A stretch of 64,000 nt of DNA from Evernia prunastri (Eukaryota; Ascomycota; Lecanoromycetes; Lecanorales; Parmeliaceae), in assembly GCA_003184365.1 (NCBI GenBank), contig NKYR01000006.1, positions 310,001 to 374,000 on the forward strand, read 5' to 3'. The notes under the pieces were generated by a model, which worked only from the letters and a program-made list of their open reading frames with translations, was not told where the DNA came from and did no database searches. Positions 24,793 to 37,000 of this stretch are shown here, in pieces. Within the stretch, counting starts at the first letter, position 1, and every line of letters starts with the position of its first letter. The position numbers and the translations under genes were made by a program.

Positions 24793-25554
24793 CTAGGCAC
24801 TACTCGTCAATACCTTCAAGAGAGCCGTATAGGTATGACTGTCGAAATTGATCACCGTCAACGCTTGTTGCACTTCCGGGACTATACTGAACGTTACGTT
24901 TAACAGCTCCGTGAAATCGCTCGAGAATGTCGCCTTTGTAAATGTACTGTCCACAAGCAGTGGCGCTGGCGTGTACACTAGATTTTGGGTGACTGTCTTG
25001 CCGGTGATGGTGGTACCGTTTGCTTGGATCGTACAAGCTTCTGGGACAGCGGGTTGGCCAGTTGCGTCGTAGACTTGGCAGGAGTAGTAGATTGAGTGCT
25101 CGGTGAATGAGTGGACACTGTGCAGCGCTTGAGAACCATGGGTATTTGTAGAGGAACTGCGCGGTAATTGCTGAGCGGATGGATTTTGATTGACTAACCT
25201 CGAGTTCTGGGCTCGCCATCCCGGTGACCCTTCCTGTAGTTGAGCGGTCACACCGCTGCCGATATTGTAGGGGGGCGTGTTGGGTACAAGAGTCGCGCTA
25301 GTCAGATTGTGCTCGGCGTACGAGAAGGCATTGTAGTACAACGCGCCGCCTGCTGATCCGTCGACGAGCGCGAGGGCGGGAACAATCGGGGACCCAGAAG
25401 ATGGCGGGGAGTCGAACTGTTGTTATTGTTATTAGTACCTCTAGAAGGGGAGACGATATGTGGGTACATTATCAAAGAATGAGACACTTCTTGTCCTGGG
25501 GGACGCTGCTAAGGTATTGACGATAAGAGCGAAGATGAAAACTATTGACCTCAT
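24793..25554 (-). CDS. small secreted protein, unknown function (effector-like)
   Basis: Exons complement(24793..25117, 25199..25416, 25468..25554) encode 209 aa. Residues 1-17 form a signal peptide (MRSIVFIFALIVNTLAA). The first intron (51 nt, GTACCC/CAG) has a strong TACTAAT branch point. The second (GTTAGT/CAG) is 81 nt, a multiple of three and free of stops, so its retention would add 27 residues in frame. The mature protein has several Asn-X-Thr/Ser sites and two nearby Cys (YYSCQVYD, EACTIQ). No known domain. It sits in a repeat-rich, gene-poor island, a common setting for fungal secreted effectors, but this is only context. Confidence 0.7.
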
Positions 25555-27781
25555 GGTTGATGTTCGTCCTTCGGTGGAAGCTGGAAGGCAGGTACACGTA
25601 TGAAATATTTATTTAGAGCGTCTGGTAGTGACAAGATGGAGAACGAGCAGTCAGGAAAAGAACACCTTTTTATAGGAGGCTCAGATAGTTTTGGGCCGCA
25701 CTGCAGAACGTATTCAAGCTCCTGGTCGGAAGGGAGGGTATCCCCCTTTGGGGAGACGGTCCGGACGGCAAGTCCTGGCTGACGCCTTTTGTGTTTTAAC
25801 ATCATGGACGTCGATATAGAGCTCTTTAAGAAGTTTTTTTTGTTCCGTAGATGGTGTGAGGAATCGCGGAGATATTCGTTTTGAAGCCTTGAGGGCCGGT
25901 GGGCAGTGTCCGCAGGCAATCTTGGTTTTCTTTTCGGCCGGAATTCCAAAGCCTAATGGGGATGGGGAAGGGGGGTTGAAAGAAGCAACTGACAGACGGT
26001 GACGTGCTTCGACAGATCGAGGTCGAAACGCGTAGATGCCCGGGTTTCTGCGGCGCATAAACAAAAGGTGTTCTTATGTGAAGCTCAAGCTGGCTCCCAT
26101 TGAGTCCCTCCTGATATAATTGTCATTAACCATTAGGGAAGCCGAATCGCGAATAAAAGTCTCCGAAACGTGATGTTCTCGTGTTCAAAGATCTAAGGTG
26201 GGTAGGCAAGGTCTGCTACTTGAAAATGTTTTGCGGCCACATCTTACCAAAATCGTTCACACCCCTTGCAAAGTCCACAAGGTAGAGTAGGTAGGGCAAC
26301 AATCATAACTTTCAGTTATACTTGCAGCTGAGTACTGAGAAGAAGATTTAAAGATATCTATGAGCGTGGATCTGGATCACTTAGTTGTAGTGCGTGTAAT
26401 GATTGGGATTGGCGGCAACGGCTTCCGGTTACTCTGGGGTGTTGGTTCGATCGGAGGTATTTATTCTTCGGTTTCTTAGATAGAGCAATCGGGCCGGGAA
26501 GCAGCACTTCCAAGGTATCTACCGCTATTGATTATTATTTATTAAGACGAGAAAAAGATGGTATCCTGACTTTGCCTGAAGCGATAGAGTATATAGGTAC
26601 CTTACTTTCGGGGGGTGGTTCGGACCCGGTGGGGCTAGGTGAAACTCTAAAGGACCTAACTACTCCGTAAGATACTTTGTTGAAAGCGCCGTACGTGGCG
26701 CCCTACCGAGCCTACTAACGTCTTTGCATACAAATGTAAAACAAGGTACTTTAGTAAGGTAGGTAATTACATATTCATGAATATCGTTATTGACACAGCA
26801 TAATCATAAAGTATCATTAATATTACCTCATTACCCAGACACAGAAAGTCTAATTGTTACTCCGTTACATTAAGCAACTGTCGACTGCGAATCGATGGAG
26901 TGGTGGTGGTGGATAATAGGTAAGGCAGTGTCCATTTGCAACCATCACAGTAAGAGTAATGCGACAGCAAGTAGTCTGCTACTGCTACTGCTACCGTTAA
27001 TGCAGTAAGGTCAGAAGAGTGGCTTCATTCCCAACCCGATCAGTGCCGATGTCTCGTACGACGCATTCCTTCCTTTTCCTCGGCTCTTGCGGCGCCAGTC
27101 ACAAGGCCAAAGTCATAACTTGACTCACTGCCTATCATTTCAACCTCAACCCCATCTCCAATAAGGGCGCCACCCCCTACAAGACAATTGCGATTCCAGC
27201 TTGGCACTTATTCATTGGCACCCACTCGCAAACGGGTATGCCGGCTTACATTTATCGTGTCGGAAAGCTCACCAATGAAAATGTATGATGGCAATTTGAT
27301 GTCATTATTGAATCATTTCCAAAGCAAGGGTATGATTGATGGGACGGAGTACTTACAGGAGTCCCATGAAGGGCCGGAGGCGGCGAGTGGTAACAATGTG
27401 GTCTTTACGACCTCATCGTTCACGCTAACAAGTATTTGAGCTCCTACTGCGAGTACAAATCCAAAAGTTGATGAGGTGGAAGTCTCTTGTGAGACTTGTC
27501 GTGCGCCTGTTACCATGGAGCTGAAATACATAGATTTCATATCTTGTTAAGCGTTCTTCGGATTTCCATTTCTCTTTGTTTGTTCATAAGGCTAGTTATC
27601 AAGTAAGACTCCTATGCAGTCGCTTCTTGTTCAATTGCTGGAGTCGATATCGCTCGCAATTATACCCTTTCAGTAGGCGAAATCTATTGGACTGACAATG
27701 AAAAGTCGGGGGCGGGCTAAGTGAAAGAATCTGCAATCAGTATTGTCCTATATTATGAACGTTTTGCTCGACTTATAGGAG
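25555..27781. other. long non-coding interval
   Basis: About 2.2 kb without a convincing gene. It contains several GGTACC/AAGGTA words (26595-26604, 26743-26765) and AT-rich patches near 26770-26880. It may hold old repeat debris. No tRNA is recognised. Confidence 0.4.
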
Positions 27782-28536
27782 ATGGAAGCAAAGAACAATG
27801 GTTCAGCGAACAATGCTCCCCCAGGTCATTTCTCTATAACCACCAGCATCTGCGCCAACCGTTAAACAGATCTTCGTCAACTACATTTACCAAGCGAAAA
27901 CTGAACAAGAACTGCGACATCTAAACAGGCGAACTCCAATAAATCTCACAAACGATTATCCGGACGATGTCGAGACTCTTCCAGGAGAACTTTTCCACCC
28001 AAATCACATATTCAAGTAAGATGTTGGAGCACAAGATGACGGTCATATACGCTCTGGCACTGACGTACCGGATCGAGCTGGTCTCAATCCTTGTACTGTG
28101 CATCCTTCTGTGCCTGCTTTATTACGTGAGAAAACCTATCGCGCGCAAATCAAAACCGTCCAATACAAAAAACTCGTTGTTCATCAGGGAATATGAAATG
28201 AGTCCATCAACGCTCGACAATAGCAGTGTTGTTTACCCGGTCAGCTACGAAAAAATCAGTCATCATGTCACCATAAACGCAAGTGAGGATGTTCCTCTAA
28301 TTTCCGATACTCGAAAACTCGTCCAGCGGTGGGAGGACTTGATCTGTCCTTACATTGACACGCATTCTGGCGTAAGTGAAAATCTCGGTGAGACTCTGGT
28401 CCCAAATGACAGTACGGTAAGATTGTGGGAGCCTCGACGCTCAGAAAGAGTCCGGAAGCCTACAAAGCGTTTTGCAGAAAGCTGGTATAATGGACGTCTT
28501 CAATCTTTGCGTTGTTCGCTTGGTTTTGAGGAGTAA
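27782..28536 (+). CDS. hypothetical orphan protein with competing gene models
   Basis: Model A is one uninterrupted frame, 27967..28536 (189 aa), with a single membrane helix (VSILVLCILLCLLYYV) and a basic tail (RRSERVRKPTKRF). Model B starts at ATG 27782 and joins 27782..27824, 27847..28015 and 28188..28536 (186 aa). Its second intron has a perfect GTAAGA donor and CAG acceptor, but its first would be only 22 nt (GT-AG). Model B removes the membrane helix and adds a segment, FVNYIYQAKTEQELRHLN, that reads like a real protein. Both share the C-terminal 115 residues. I recognise no family. Which frame is used cannot be settled here. Confidence 0.35.
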
Positions 28537-29047
28537 TAGAACGAGCTATGCCTGTGATGATACTTTATCTGCAAAGCCGCTTCTGCTAAATGAAAATTCA
28601 CCCGTATTCTGGTTCCACATATATCTTTCAATGTAGATTGTGAATGAAGACGATTGAGAGATCCCGTTGATCTTACCGCCAACTTTTATTCGAGAATATA
28701 CTCGTATACGCCGCAATAGACGATCGTACTGACGTAGTAATTGCAATAATACTCACGCATCTAAAAATTATATTAATGCCCGCCGATGATTTCTGTTAGT
28801 CCTGCTGGGATGAAAGGCGTAGGCTATAGAAGTATGCAAGCGAATCTTTATCAAGGTACCTTGGCAATAAGCTCTTGCAACCTAGACGGGGCGGCAAGTC
28901 AGATGTAGTTCAAGCTTTGAATATGCACATGTTTAAGGGAAGGAACTCATTATAATACAGCAACGTTAGTCTACCCATCGTTATGGGGACGCATGCTTCC
29001 TGACCAAATGCCCAAACAAGCCTTGCAAACCTCGTCGTTTGCATTTC
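28537..29047. other. non-coding interval
   Basis: AT-rich, short frames only. An AAGGTACCTT-type palindrome is at about 28853-28864. Confidence 0.4.
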
Positions 29048-30438
29048 TCACACCGCTGAGACGCAGCTAGAAGAAAAAGAAGCTCGCACATATCGCACTT
29101 TCCAGAAGTCCGCTAGCTCTAGTAATCTACTTCTCCGGTTGGGGTCTGGATTCAGACAACGATCTACGACGGCTCCAACCATCTGGGAGGTCTTTTGCGC
29201 TCTCGGTCCACGAGACCTCAATTTCCTCAAGACCCCTATCTCGTCTTCCGTCGCTTGCTCCAACAGTATCCACCTAATACGGCCGAGGCTGAAGAATTCT
29301 ACTGCCTGCGAGACCCTTGGACAGCGGTCCCTCCAAAGTGAAAAGACGTTTCACTTGGGTCTATTCAAAGCAAGATTTTCCGATGGGGATCACTGTATTC
29401 CTTATAGACAAGCTCGCAATCGGTCGTTGCTACCGTTTCAGTCTCGGTATCTTTGAGATCTTATAAGTCGTCAGCTTCTGGTGCGAGAGTTCACAAGTTT
29501 GCGTCACTGTGTTCCCAGTCTATTAATATCAAGTCTCGGTTAGCGTCCACCGGAAAAGTGGTCGGTTCTTCGTATATGAAGTATTCGAGCAATTAAGTGG
29601 GTGTGAGCCATAGCCGAGGCCAATTGAAAGGACCATGCCGCCTTTTCTCTCAACGGTAATTGGAACCCCGTGCTCCTGGCATTCTGCACATCATCCAGTG
29701 TACCTTGCTCCCTATAACGGTAAAGAGCTCCACAGATGAAGGCCTTCTGTTCGTTGGCATCTCCTCGGGTCGTCACAAATAGAGTTGCCGGGCATGATAT
29801 TTGCGTGTCCGGGTAGCGCGGAAACGATTCGGATCTCATGGTAGAGACTGTTCTTTCGTTGCACGAAACTAGCTAGAAATTACAGAAAAGCCCCAAAGTT
29901 AAGTCTTTTGAATACGTAGAGAGCTTGATAGTCGAACAAGATGCGGACTAATGTGGTCGACCTCTTCCACTTAGCATACTGATCTGCACGAGGCTTGAAA
30001 AGTTGATGATATTGTAGGTCGACATCTTCACCTGTCCAGACCCGAATAGGCTGTTCATCGGCAACAGCATCTTTTCGTAGTCCTTATATAAGCTCTCGTG
30101 GGATATGCGCTACTGAACGTTATCTTGTACACGTTACCTTGTACATCCTCGTAGAACTCAACAGCGACGTCTGGCGCAGCAATGGATGGGTGCCTTATGC
30201 AACGCTGCCGTACTCGACGTATCGAACCATATAGCTCCTTGCGCATTGTAGCTCTGTCCGAGAACGTTTCGTTGGTGTTCTCGACGAAAAGTTTATGGAA
30301 GCGAGAAACGGTACGATTCGAAGTTCTGTGGGAAAGCTTGGGATCCAGAACGTATCTGAAGACGATGGTGCAAGAATCGCGGGAGTGAGCTTGTGAAAAT
30401 AGCTGCGTTTTCTCGTCGTCGCTTGAGATCAAATCCAC
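29048..30438 (-). pseudogene. decayed fungal protein-kinase-like gene
   Basis: Fragments in different frames, in kinase order along the minus strand: an N-terminal part (30438..30055) with FYEDVQGNVYKITF; a linker frame (about 30060-29880) with RVWTGEDVDL and LVRILFDYQALY; a part at 29839..29540 with REKAAWSFQLASAMAHTH, matching the helix before the catalytic loop; a short frame near 29545-29460 reading DANRDLILIDWE, the strand around the metal-binding loop, followed by a stop; and a C-terminal piece (29263..29048) with RCLNPDPNRRSRL. The catalytic-loop region between HTH and DANRD has lost the HxD..K pattern and changes frame. Stops and frame shifts separate all parts. I read it as a relic, not a spliced gene, though some introns could exist. 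Confidence 0.6.
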
Positions 30439-30788
30439 TCTAATATCTAAATCGAGGTTGAACCGACTGTGTCTTTGCGCTCGACGGAGGGTGTCTTTCC
30501 ACCCCTGTCGGTCAAATGGGGGCTATAGAAGCTGACAGTTGATAAACTAATCAGTGAACCTTCCAACTCCAGAGCAGGCTCTCATGAGATAGACTTTATG
30601 ATAATTCTATCCCTTTATACTATGTGCTTTAGTATAATATTAACTTGAAAAGGACTTTCGATCGAGGATTCGAGATGCTTCTTGCTAATACTCGAATGAT
30701 ATTTTCCCTCTAATAGATAGTCTCATAAGGATCAACAAACCTCTTCTACTCATAGTGCTCTTTAGTTCCGCTTATTGATATTCTCTGA

Positions 30789-30828
<40 letters not shown>

Positions 30829-31183
30829 TATTTTCACGGGGAATTAACGGAAGATTGATCGTAAGAGTGTATCAGAGGTACTTTAGAGACCTGGCTACAA
30901 AATAGGGATCATAGCATCCCCTCATCGGTGCCGAATTCCACGTTCAATAGCTCCCGCAACGGCAGGGTACTGAGATTGCTCGCTCGCTCTTTCTTCTCAG
31001 GCATTTTGAAACTGCTTCATTTATCTATGGAGCATACTATTGCCTTCTGAAGGGACTGCAGCGACTGTTGAGGACTATTTAGAACGGTTGAACAAGCCCG
31101 CTGTAGCAAGACCGCAAGCCGCTGACCTGGGTATCTGCAATCATCGCTTATCAATCATCATGAACTCGTCCGCTCTGTTCGTA
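30439..31183. other. intergenic with (CT)n tract
   Basis: AT-rich flank between the kinase-like relic and the eIF4E-binding-like gene. No gene recognised apart from the microsatellite described separately. Confidence 0.5.
30791..30825. repeat. (CT)n microsatellite
   Basis: An uninterrupted run of about 17 CT dinucleotides. Confidence 0.95.
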
Positions 31184-33476
31184 CTATCTTCGTTGCTGCC
31201 CAGGCATAAACCCCTGCCCACCCTGTCCAAAAGCGCCTGCATCACCGAAGCCTCCGAATGGCATGCCGTCTTGATTGAAAGGTAGCGGAAAGCCGGGTGG
31301 AGGAGCATTTATACCAGCGAAGCCAGGAGGCGGCATTGCTCGATTATTTGACGGCATTCCATATTGAGGTCTGTCATTAGGATTGCCAGGGGTCAGAACT
31401 GGCGGATATGCATTCTGACCACGCAGAGGGGCTTGGAACCCTGGAGGTGGTACTATGTTTTGGCGCTGAGATAGAAGATGTTGAGCATAGCCGGGAGGCA
31501 CTTGGTCAAGTCCCGGAGGCCGCTGTAAGCCTGACGAGAACACTGACTGCTGTGGAGCTCCTGCGGGAGACTGACGTTGATCGTAAATCCCAGGCGGGCC
31601 AGGCAGGGGTCCCCTTCGCTCTCCTCCAGAAGTGGGATTCAACTTGTCCCGTGGCTGCATTTCGTCTCCGTTGAAGAATCCTGGAGGGAAGCCATTCGAA
31701 GGTGTTTGCTGTGGTGTGTCGTGTGGTGATATCATCAAGTTGGAAAAAGGTAATAGCCCAGGTGCTGTGTCTTGAGCAGGTCGACGCCCTCCAATGTTTG
31801 TTAGATTGGCATTTTGACGGTTTGGTTGTGGCTGCTGCATGAGCCTGAGCAGAAATTCGCCGTCTCTAGTCGGTGGCACAGAATTCTCCTGCGAAGATCG
31901 TGCTTCAAGAAGACTGTAGAGGTCGTTACGCTCTCCTGCCCCTCTTGGCTGAACAGAAGGCGATGCTGGCACATCTCGCTGGTCCTGCACACGAGCGGGT
32001 GTCTCAACCTTCCCACCCTGTGTTTGCTGCTGATCAAGGAGTTTCAAGATCCGCTGGAATCCTTCCTTGTCCTCGTTAGATGAGTCATTAGAAGATGCGA
32101 GCAGCGGAAGAGATGCTTGCTCTTTTGGTGGTTCTGGGTCGGTTTTGGGGGCGAAGAAGCCAGTGAACTTCGAGGGCTTCGACACCTTAGTGGCCGTATT
32201 CGCAACATTCGGTTTTACTCCATTCCCTGCAGTACCGCCCAAGGGTTCTTCACCCTTTTTAGGTTTGTCCCATAGCCCAAAGAATCCATCGAAGCTTGGA
32301 TCAACAATCAATGGTGTATCGAATTTGTTCTTTGTGACACCAGTACCAGTATTTGATACAGTTCGGTCATGGCTTGACGGCTGCTCCGCTGGTAATAAAG
32401 GTGTATCCTGTGTAGCACCGTTGCTCGCTTTCATACGCTCTTTCCATCGCTCAAAGTCCTCTTGGGTTCGCTTCTGCTCCTTGATCTCTGGCTCAGGTTC
32501 GTCCATCCACTCAGGGTTCAACTCTACTTTCCCACCTCGATCCCAGTCACGCTCCGGCTTGCGAGTACCTCTCCTCTCTTTATCCGTCCAATCCCGGGGC
32601 TTTGGATTTTCTGAATCTTCAGCACCACCGTCTCTGTTCCAAGACGGCTCATTGCGCCCTCTTGTAGGACCGCTACGCCGCGATGCATGGACCCCGCCAG
32701 CGTCGACGTCGCCATCTCGCTTGTGGTTCTCAAAACCTCTCTGCGCTCTATGCTCACGCCCAGCCTCTCTATCCCGGTCATACTCTCGACCTCCGTTCTT
32801 CTGATGCATACGCCCGTGATCGTCATGGCCTGTATTCCTCTGTTGCCGGACATTGGACCAAAGGTCGCTGTCATCCTTGACACTTCGTCGGTTCTGGGTT
32901 GCGCCCGATCTAGAGTCACGTTTCTCTCCGTCTCTTTCAATTCTCTGACCATCTCTGGGGTATCTGTCTTTGATGGTCGTACGATCATCTTTGACAGCAA
33001 CATCATCGTGGTTGGTAAAGCTTGATCGCTGTGGAGTGTTTGATGTTTTGCTGTTACTCCTTGCCCCAGAGGCAGAAGCAAACGCTGTTTTCGGGGGTCC
33101 GAGGACAATATCTTCGGGAACTGTGAAAAAATTACATGAACCTGAGTGTACAATAATATCGTAGAAGCAGTACGCACCATTTGTTGATCTAGCTCTTGTC
33201 TCGAAAACAGGTCTGCGACTTGTGTAGCCATCAGGCAAGAAACCATCGTCGGTAGTCCCTTTGTTAGTCGACCTCCGCTGATTTTGATTCTGATTTTGGA
33301 CTTGACGCGATTCAGGGACAGGACTAGACAAATATTAGTCTGGAGTTCCCAATGTTCTGTCCCCACAAGTGCGCTCACCCCATCCATTCCTCCACTTCAG
33401 GCAAGCCGGTAGGTTTGCGAACCAACGGCGATTTGCGAAGCTTTAGCAACTCGTCAAGAGTATATGACCGTGCCAT
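31184..33476 (-). CDS. disordered protein with N-terminal eIF4E-binding motif (4E-T/Eap1-like)
   Basis: Exons complement(31184..33120, 33178..33323, 33379..33476) give 726 aa; introns of 57 and 55 nt join in phase. Residues 5-14 read YTLDELLKLR, an exact Y-x4-L-hydrophobic motif used by eIF4E partners, followed by SPLVRKP and LPEVEEW. The middle is strongly charged (Arg/Asp/Glu/Asn-rich, many RD and RE pairs). Then come WMDEPEPE and a kinked helix (EDFERWKERMKAS). The C-terminal 250 residues are Pro/Gly/Gln-rich with repeated PPGF motifs. No folded domain is visible. By analogy with 4E-T and Eap1 it may repress cap-dependent translation or act in mRNP granules; this rests on the motif alone. 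The neighbouring gene Urb1 ends 604 bp upstream on the same strand. Confidence 0.72.
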
Positions 33477-34080
33477 CGTATAATGTCCGAAACACGTGAG
33501 TCTCTGTTGGTTCTCATCGGCTGTACAATGATAGAGGATCTTGTTAGGTGTTATGGAGAGACGGTCCGTAAATTTGATGAATTGGTGAAGCGACGGGAAG
33601 AGGTTGCTGAAGCAGCAGCAGATGACAGTCAGTAAGGGCACCGGCGCAGATGTCAGCACCTGCGTACTCAGTTTTGTTGAAGGCTCCACAAAAAGAAACT
33701 GACGAGGAGTCGGGCGTTTGGATTGTGTTATTGCGTGGTGGGTGGGGTCAATAAATTAGGCATTGGGGGACTTTGAGAGGCAGGTGGTGATAGAAGCTTA
33801 GAAGGGTTCTAGATTTGTTTCGGACGATTGATGCAAGAGAAAATGCTGTGTTGAGGAAGGTTGTGGAATGATACGCTGCTGGTCATGTGCAAGATTGATC
33901 GTGAGCTCTGTTGACTTGTCACTCAGTAAAGCCAAGATTCAAGCGGAGCGAGGGTTCATTACTCTACTCTATGTAGGGCTGAATCTTCTACGCTAGGGTC
34001 CCATCTGATGATTTGATCTTAATATGGTGATAGGTTGCCTTATACTCATTATTGTACATATTCCTCATCATATCATTTTA
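33477..34080. promoter_or_regulatory. promoter side of the eIF4E-binding-like gene / 3' flank of Urb1
   Basis: 604 bp between two minus-strand genes. It must contain the Urb1 polyadenylation region and the downstream promoter. No other feature recognised. Confidence 0.4.
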
Positions 34081-37000
34081 TCAATTCTTTCTGATTGAGA
34101 CACCATCTAGTATGGAAGTAAGCGTTCCGTTGGTCCAGTCCTTAATACGCTCCAGATCACTCGTCTCGCATGCTCTCGATGCCAGAGTTTCAAGTCTCCC
34201 TACCGTCAGATTGCCGATAGCGGGGGATGCAAGGCGAGAGGAAATCCAGCTCAATAAACCACAACGAGTGATAAGTGTAGAGCTTCCATTGACGTACGTG
34301 CAGCGAAAAAGCAGGTCCAAGATCTTCTGGAAGCATGGTTCTGGCAGAGATGGCGATGCAGAAAAGGAGAGCAGGCGCTCGAATATGTGACACTTGCGGT
34401 ATGTGTCCATATCCTATCAAATTGTCAGTTCATTATTTCGAAGTATTGACTATGAGACTGACAGTTGATGTGCGAAGCCCATCAATGAGCCCATCAAGCA
34501 ACCACTCAGCTTCTTGGAAATGGCCGTCATCGTCCGTCGGAGGGTTCATCAGAACTTTGTCCACCCAATGTGACGGCAAATTCGTCATGTTCCATTCGGG
34601 CCCCCTGTTCAAAAACTTGTTGACTTTTGCATACACGAGATGCAAGGGGTCACCAAGCACTAGTAAGAAATCTGCTGCAAGGACTCCGCCGTAGTAGGCA
34701 AGAGGACCGTCAGCAACAATCTTCTCTGCCGTTTGGACAAGTTCTCCAACGAGTATATACGTTTGTTGCCTTTTACTATATCCCGACAACTGAAGATATG
34801 TTAGCGTCGATTGCAGAGGTTCGTGACTCAACCGACCTCGAGCTTCATCATGAAGGCACGAACACCCATCAGAGCTTGCTTACGGATCTCCACGTGTTTG
34901 GAGCACAGGCATAGGATCAATTCTTTAATGTGTCCTTCGCTAATGGCATCCTGAACCTCGTGGCGAGTCCACCGATGCAAACCTGGGTGATCCTCGTGCT
35001 CTTGCGGTGGTTCTGACGGCAGAAATGTCTCAGATGGTTTTAGATGCGTTTCCACAGAAGGCCCCGCATGTCTTGACACTTTTACTGCCTCGCTAATGGT
35101 ATTTTCAGTGACTGAGGCTTTGAGCGTTTCGAATTTTGGTTTTTGCCCTGAGGTCTTCTCAAACATCGCACGGCAAGAGGTGTCGTGAACATCAGCTTTG
35201 AGCCGACCGCGGATTAGTGAGAGAAGCATGCTAGTCTCGCTACGGAGTGGTAGGCTTTCAACATAGCCATTTCCTAATTCCATCATTTCGATATAGCGGA
35301 CTAACCATATCGACACATTTGTGATGGTCGGTAAATCTGCACTTTTCGTCAGGAAACGCCATTGATCCAAGATGGTGATCAATAATAGATCAACATGGCA
35401 ACATCTTGGATCGATATCAAGCTCAGCGGTGGCGATAAAATCTGCGAGTTCATCATAGTAGAGAACAGGCTTTCTCACAACGCGCAAAATGCAGCGGTCA
35501 AGAAATTCGAAGACTCGGCAGGACGCTTTCCAGTCTCCAAGATCTCGTAGGCTGAGTATCAGACTATCCAGAGATGTCATAGAAGCATCCGAACGTAATA
35601 TCTGGCTTTCCCTTGTCACAGTCTTCAACAAAGTCCTGAGATGCTCAGAGCTGATGTCACCCCGTACTTGATCGAGATGGAGTCTGAGCAGCATGGTGAA
35701 CGGGGACAGCCACATGAGTTCTGCTCAAGATTTAGTTAAGGGCGCAATGAAAAGTTCATTGGTACATACCCGCTTTGTGCCACCATTGCATATTGGGCGA
35801 GCGTTGAGCGATCTCCAGTAAGTGTTCAAGCTCGAGCATACGCATGCCATCTTCTTTGTGGCATCCATCTGATGACTCTAAATTCTTCAAGGCAGTCGAT
35901 AATGCCACAGAGATATCAAACTTCTCTTCCAGTGCCACCTGAGGTATGACCTTGTAATACGAAGCGATCAGACGCGTAATGCTTTCTCGCAGCATCCTGC
36001 TTTCGTTGGAGCAATTCCTGAACTGTGTAATGACATGTCTCAATTCTGGGACGCGTCCGCAAAATTCTTCGCGTAAATCTGATATCATGCGACACCAGGC
36101 TAAACGATTCTTTTGGTCCTCCGTGTAATGCTGAATGTCTTCGCACACTTGAGCCACCCTCACAAACTTCCCGAATGCTGCATTCAGGATACGTAGCGTG
36201 AAGAACTTGACCAAGCTCACACTTTGATTGAGACATCGGGTCATCACTTTTTGAGTACATGGTTTTGGTATTATACTCTCGATGATTTTGCCGTACAAGG
36301 GGGGAATAGGGTCATTGACACTCAGGGGTGCAACAGACAGAAACTCGGGTAAGGGAATCTCAATCACCGCGAGTAAAAATGAGGAGTATCCGATCCAGGT
36401 TGTTGTCAATTTGGGGTCGAAAGAAAAGGTTTTGCCGCATGAGAAGTAGTTAGGGATCAATTCAGGCATATTTCGAAAGGTGGTGAGTATCAGATCAAGC
36501 TGTAGCACGCTCGCATAAGGCCTAAGTGTCTGCAGAAAAAGTCCAAGCGTTGGGTTTCTTCTAGTGTATCGGTCCTCATTACCAAGCTTGTTCGTGACAT
36601 ACGGCTTTGAAAGACTTTCAAAAGTCTTGTCAGTTGCAACAGCATGAACGCCGACATTGCTTGCAGTCTGCATTTCTACTAGGCCACAGCCAGGCGAAGT
36701 GCAAAGGAGTACCAAGAAATCGTGAATGGATCTTTGAACATTTGGTTGACCTTCAGGAAAATTTTCACGTTCGCTGTAGCCGTAGAGTGTAACAAGCCGG
36801 CTAAGTGTCCACTGGCTGAAGACTCGGCCCTTTGCCGTTTGAGAGACTGCACCATCCAGAGCAATTTCTCGCCTTAGTAGTTCTAATATCTCTATAATGG
36901 TGCTAGATGAATCTTCGACGATGTCATCCAGCAGTGATCGTAGAACCTTCCCTTGAGCGATAAGATTCATTTTTGCGGTAGGGCTTTGCAATCTAAGGTT

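Noticed and set aside
25551..26064. Overlapping minus-strand frames of 132 and 116 codons upstream of the small secreted-protein gene
   Set aside because: Basic, Pro-rich peptides with no ATG-supported domain; they cover the promoter of the neighbouring gene.
28440..28480. RRSERVRKPTKRF, similar in look to linkers of copia-type retrotransposon polyproteins
   Set aside because: No integrase, reverse transcriptase, primer-binding site or long terminal repeat lies nearby, and one short basic motif is not evidence.
32067..32804. 245-codon plus-strand frame and the 287-codon minus frame at 32524..33387
   Set aside because: Both are shadows of the charged, low-complexity 726-aa gene on the minus strand; their peptides are Arg/Ser-rich with no domain.
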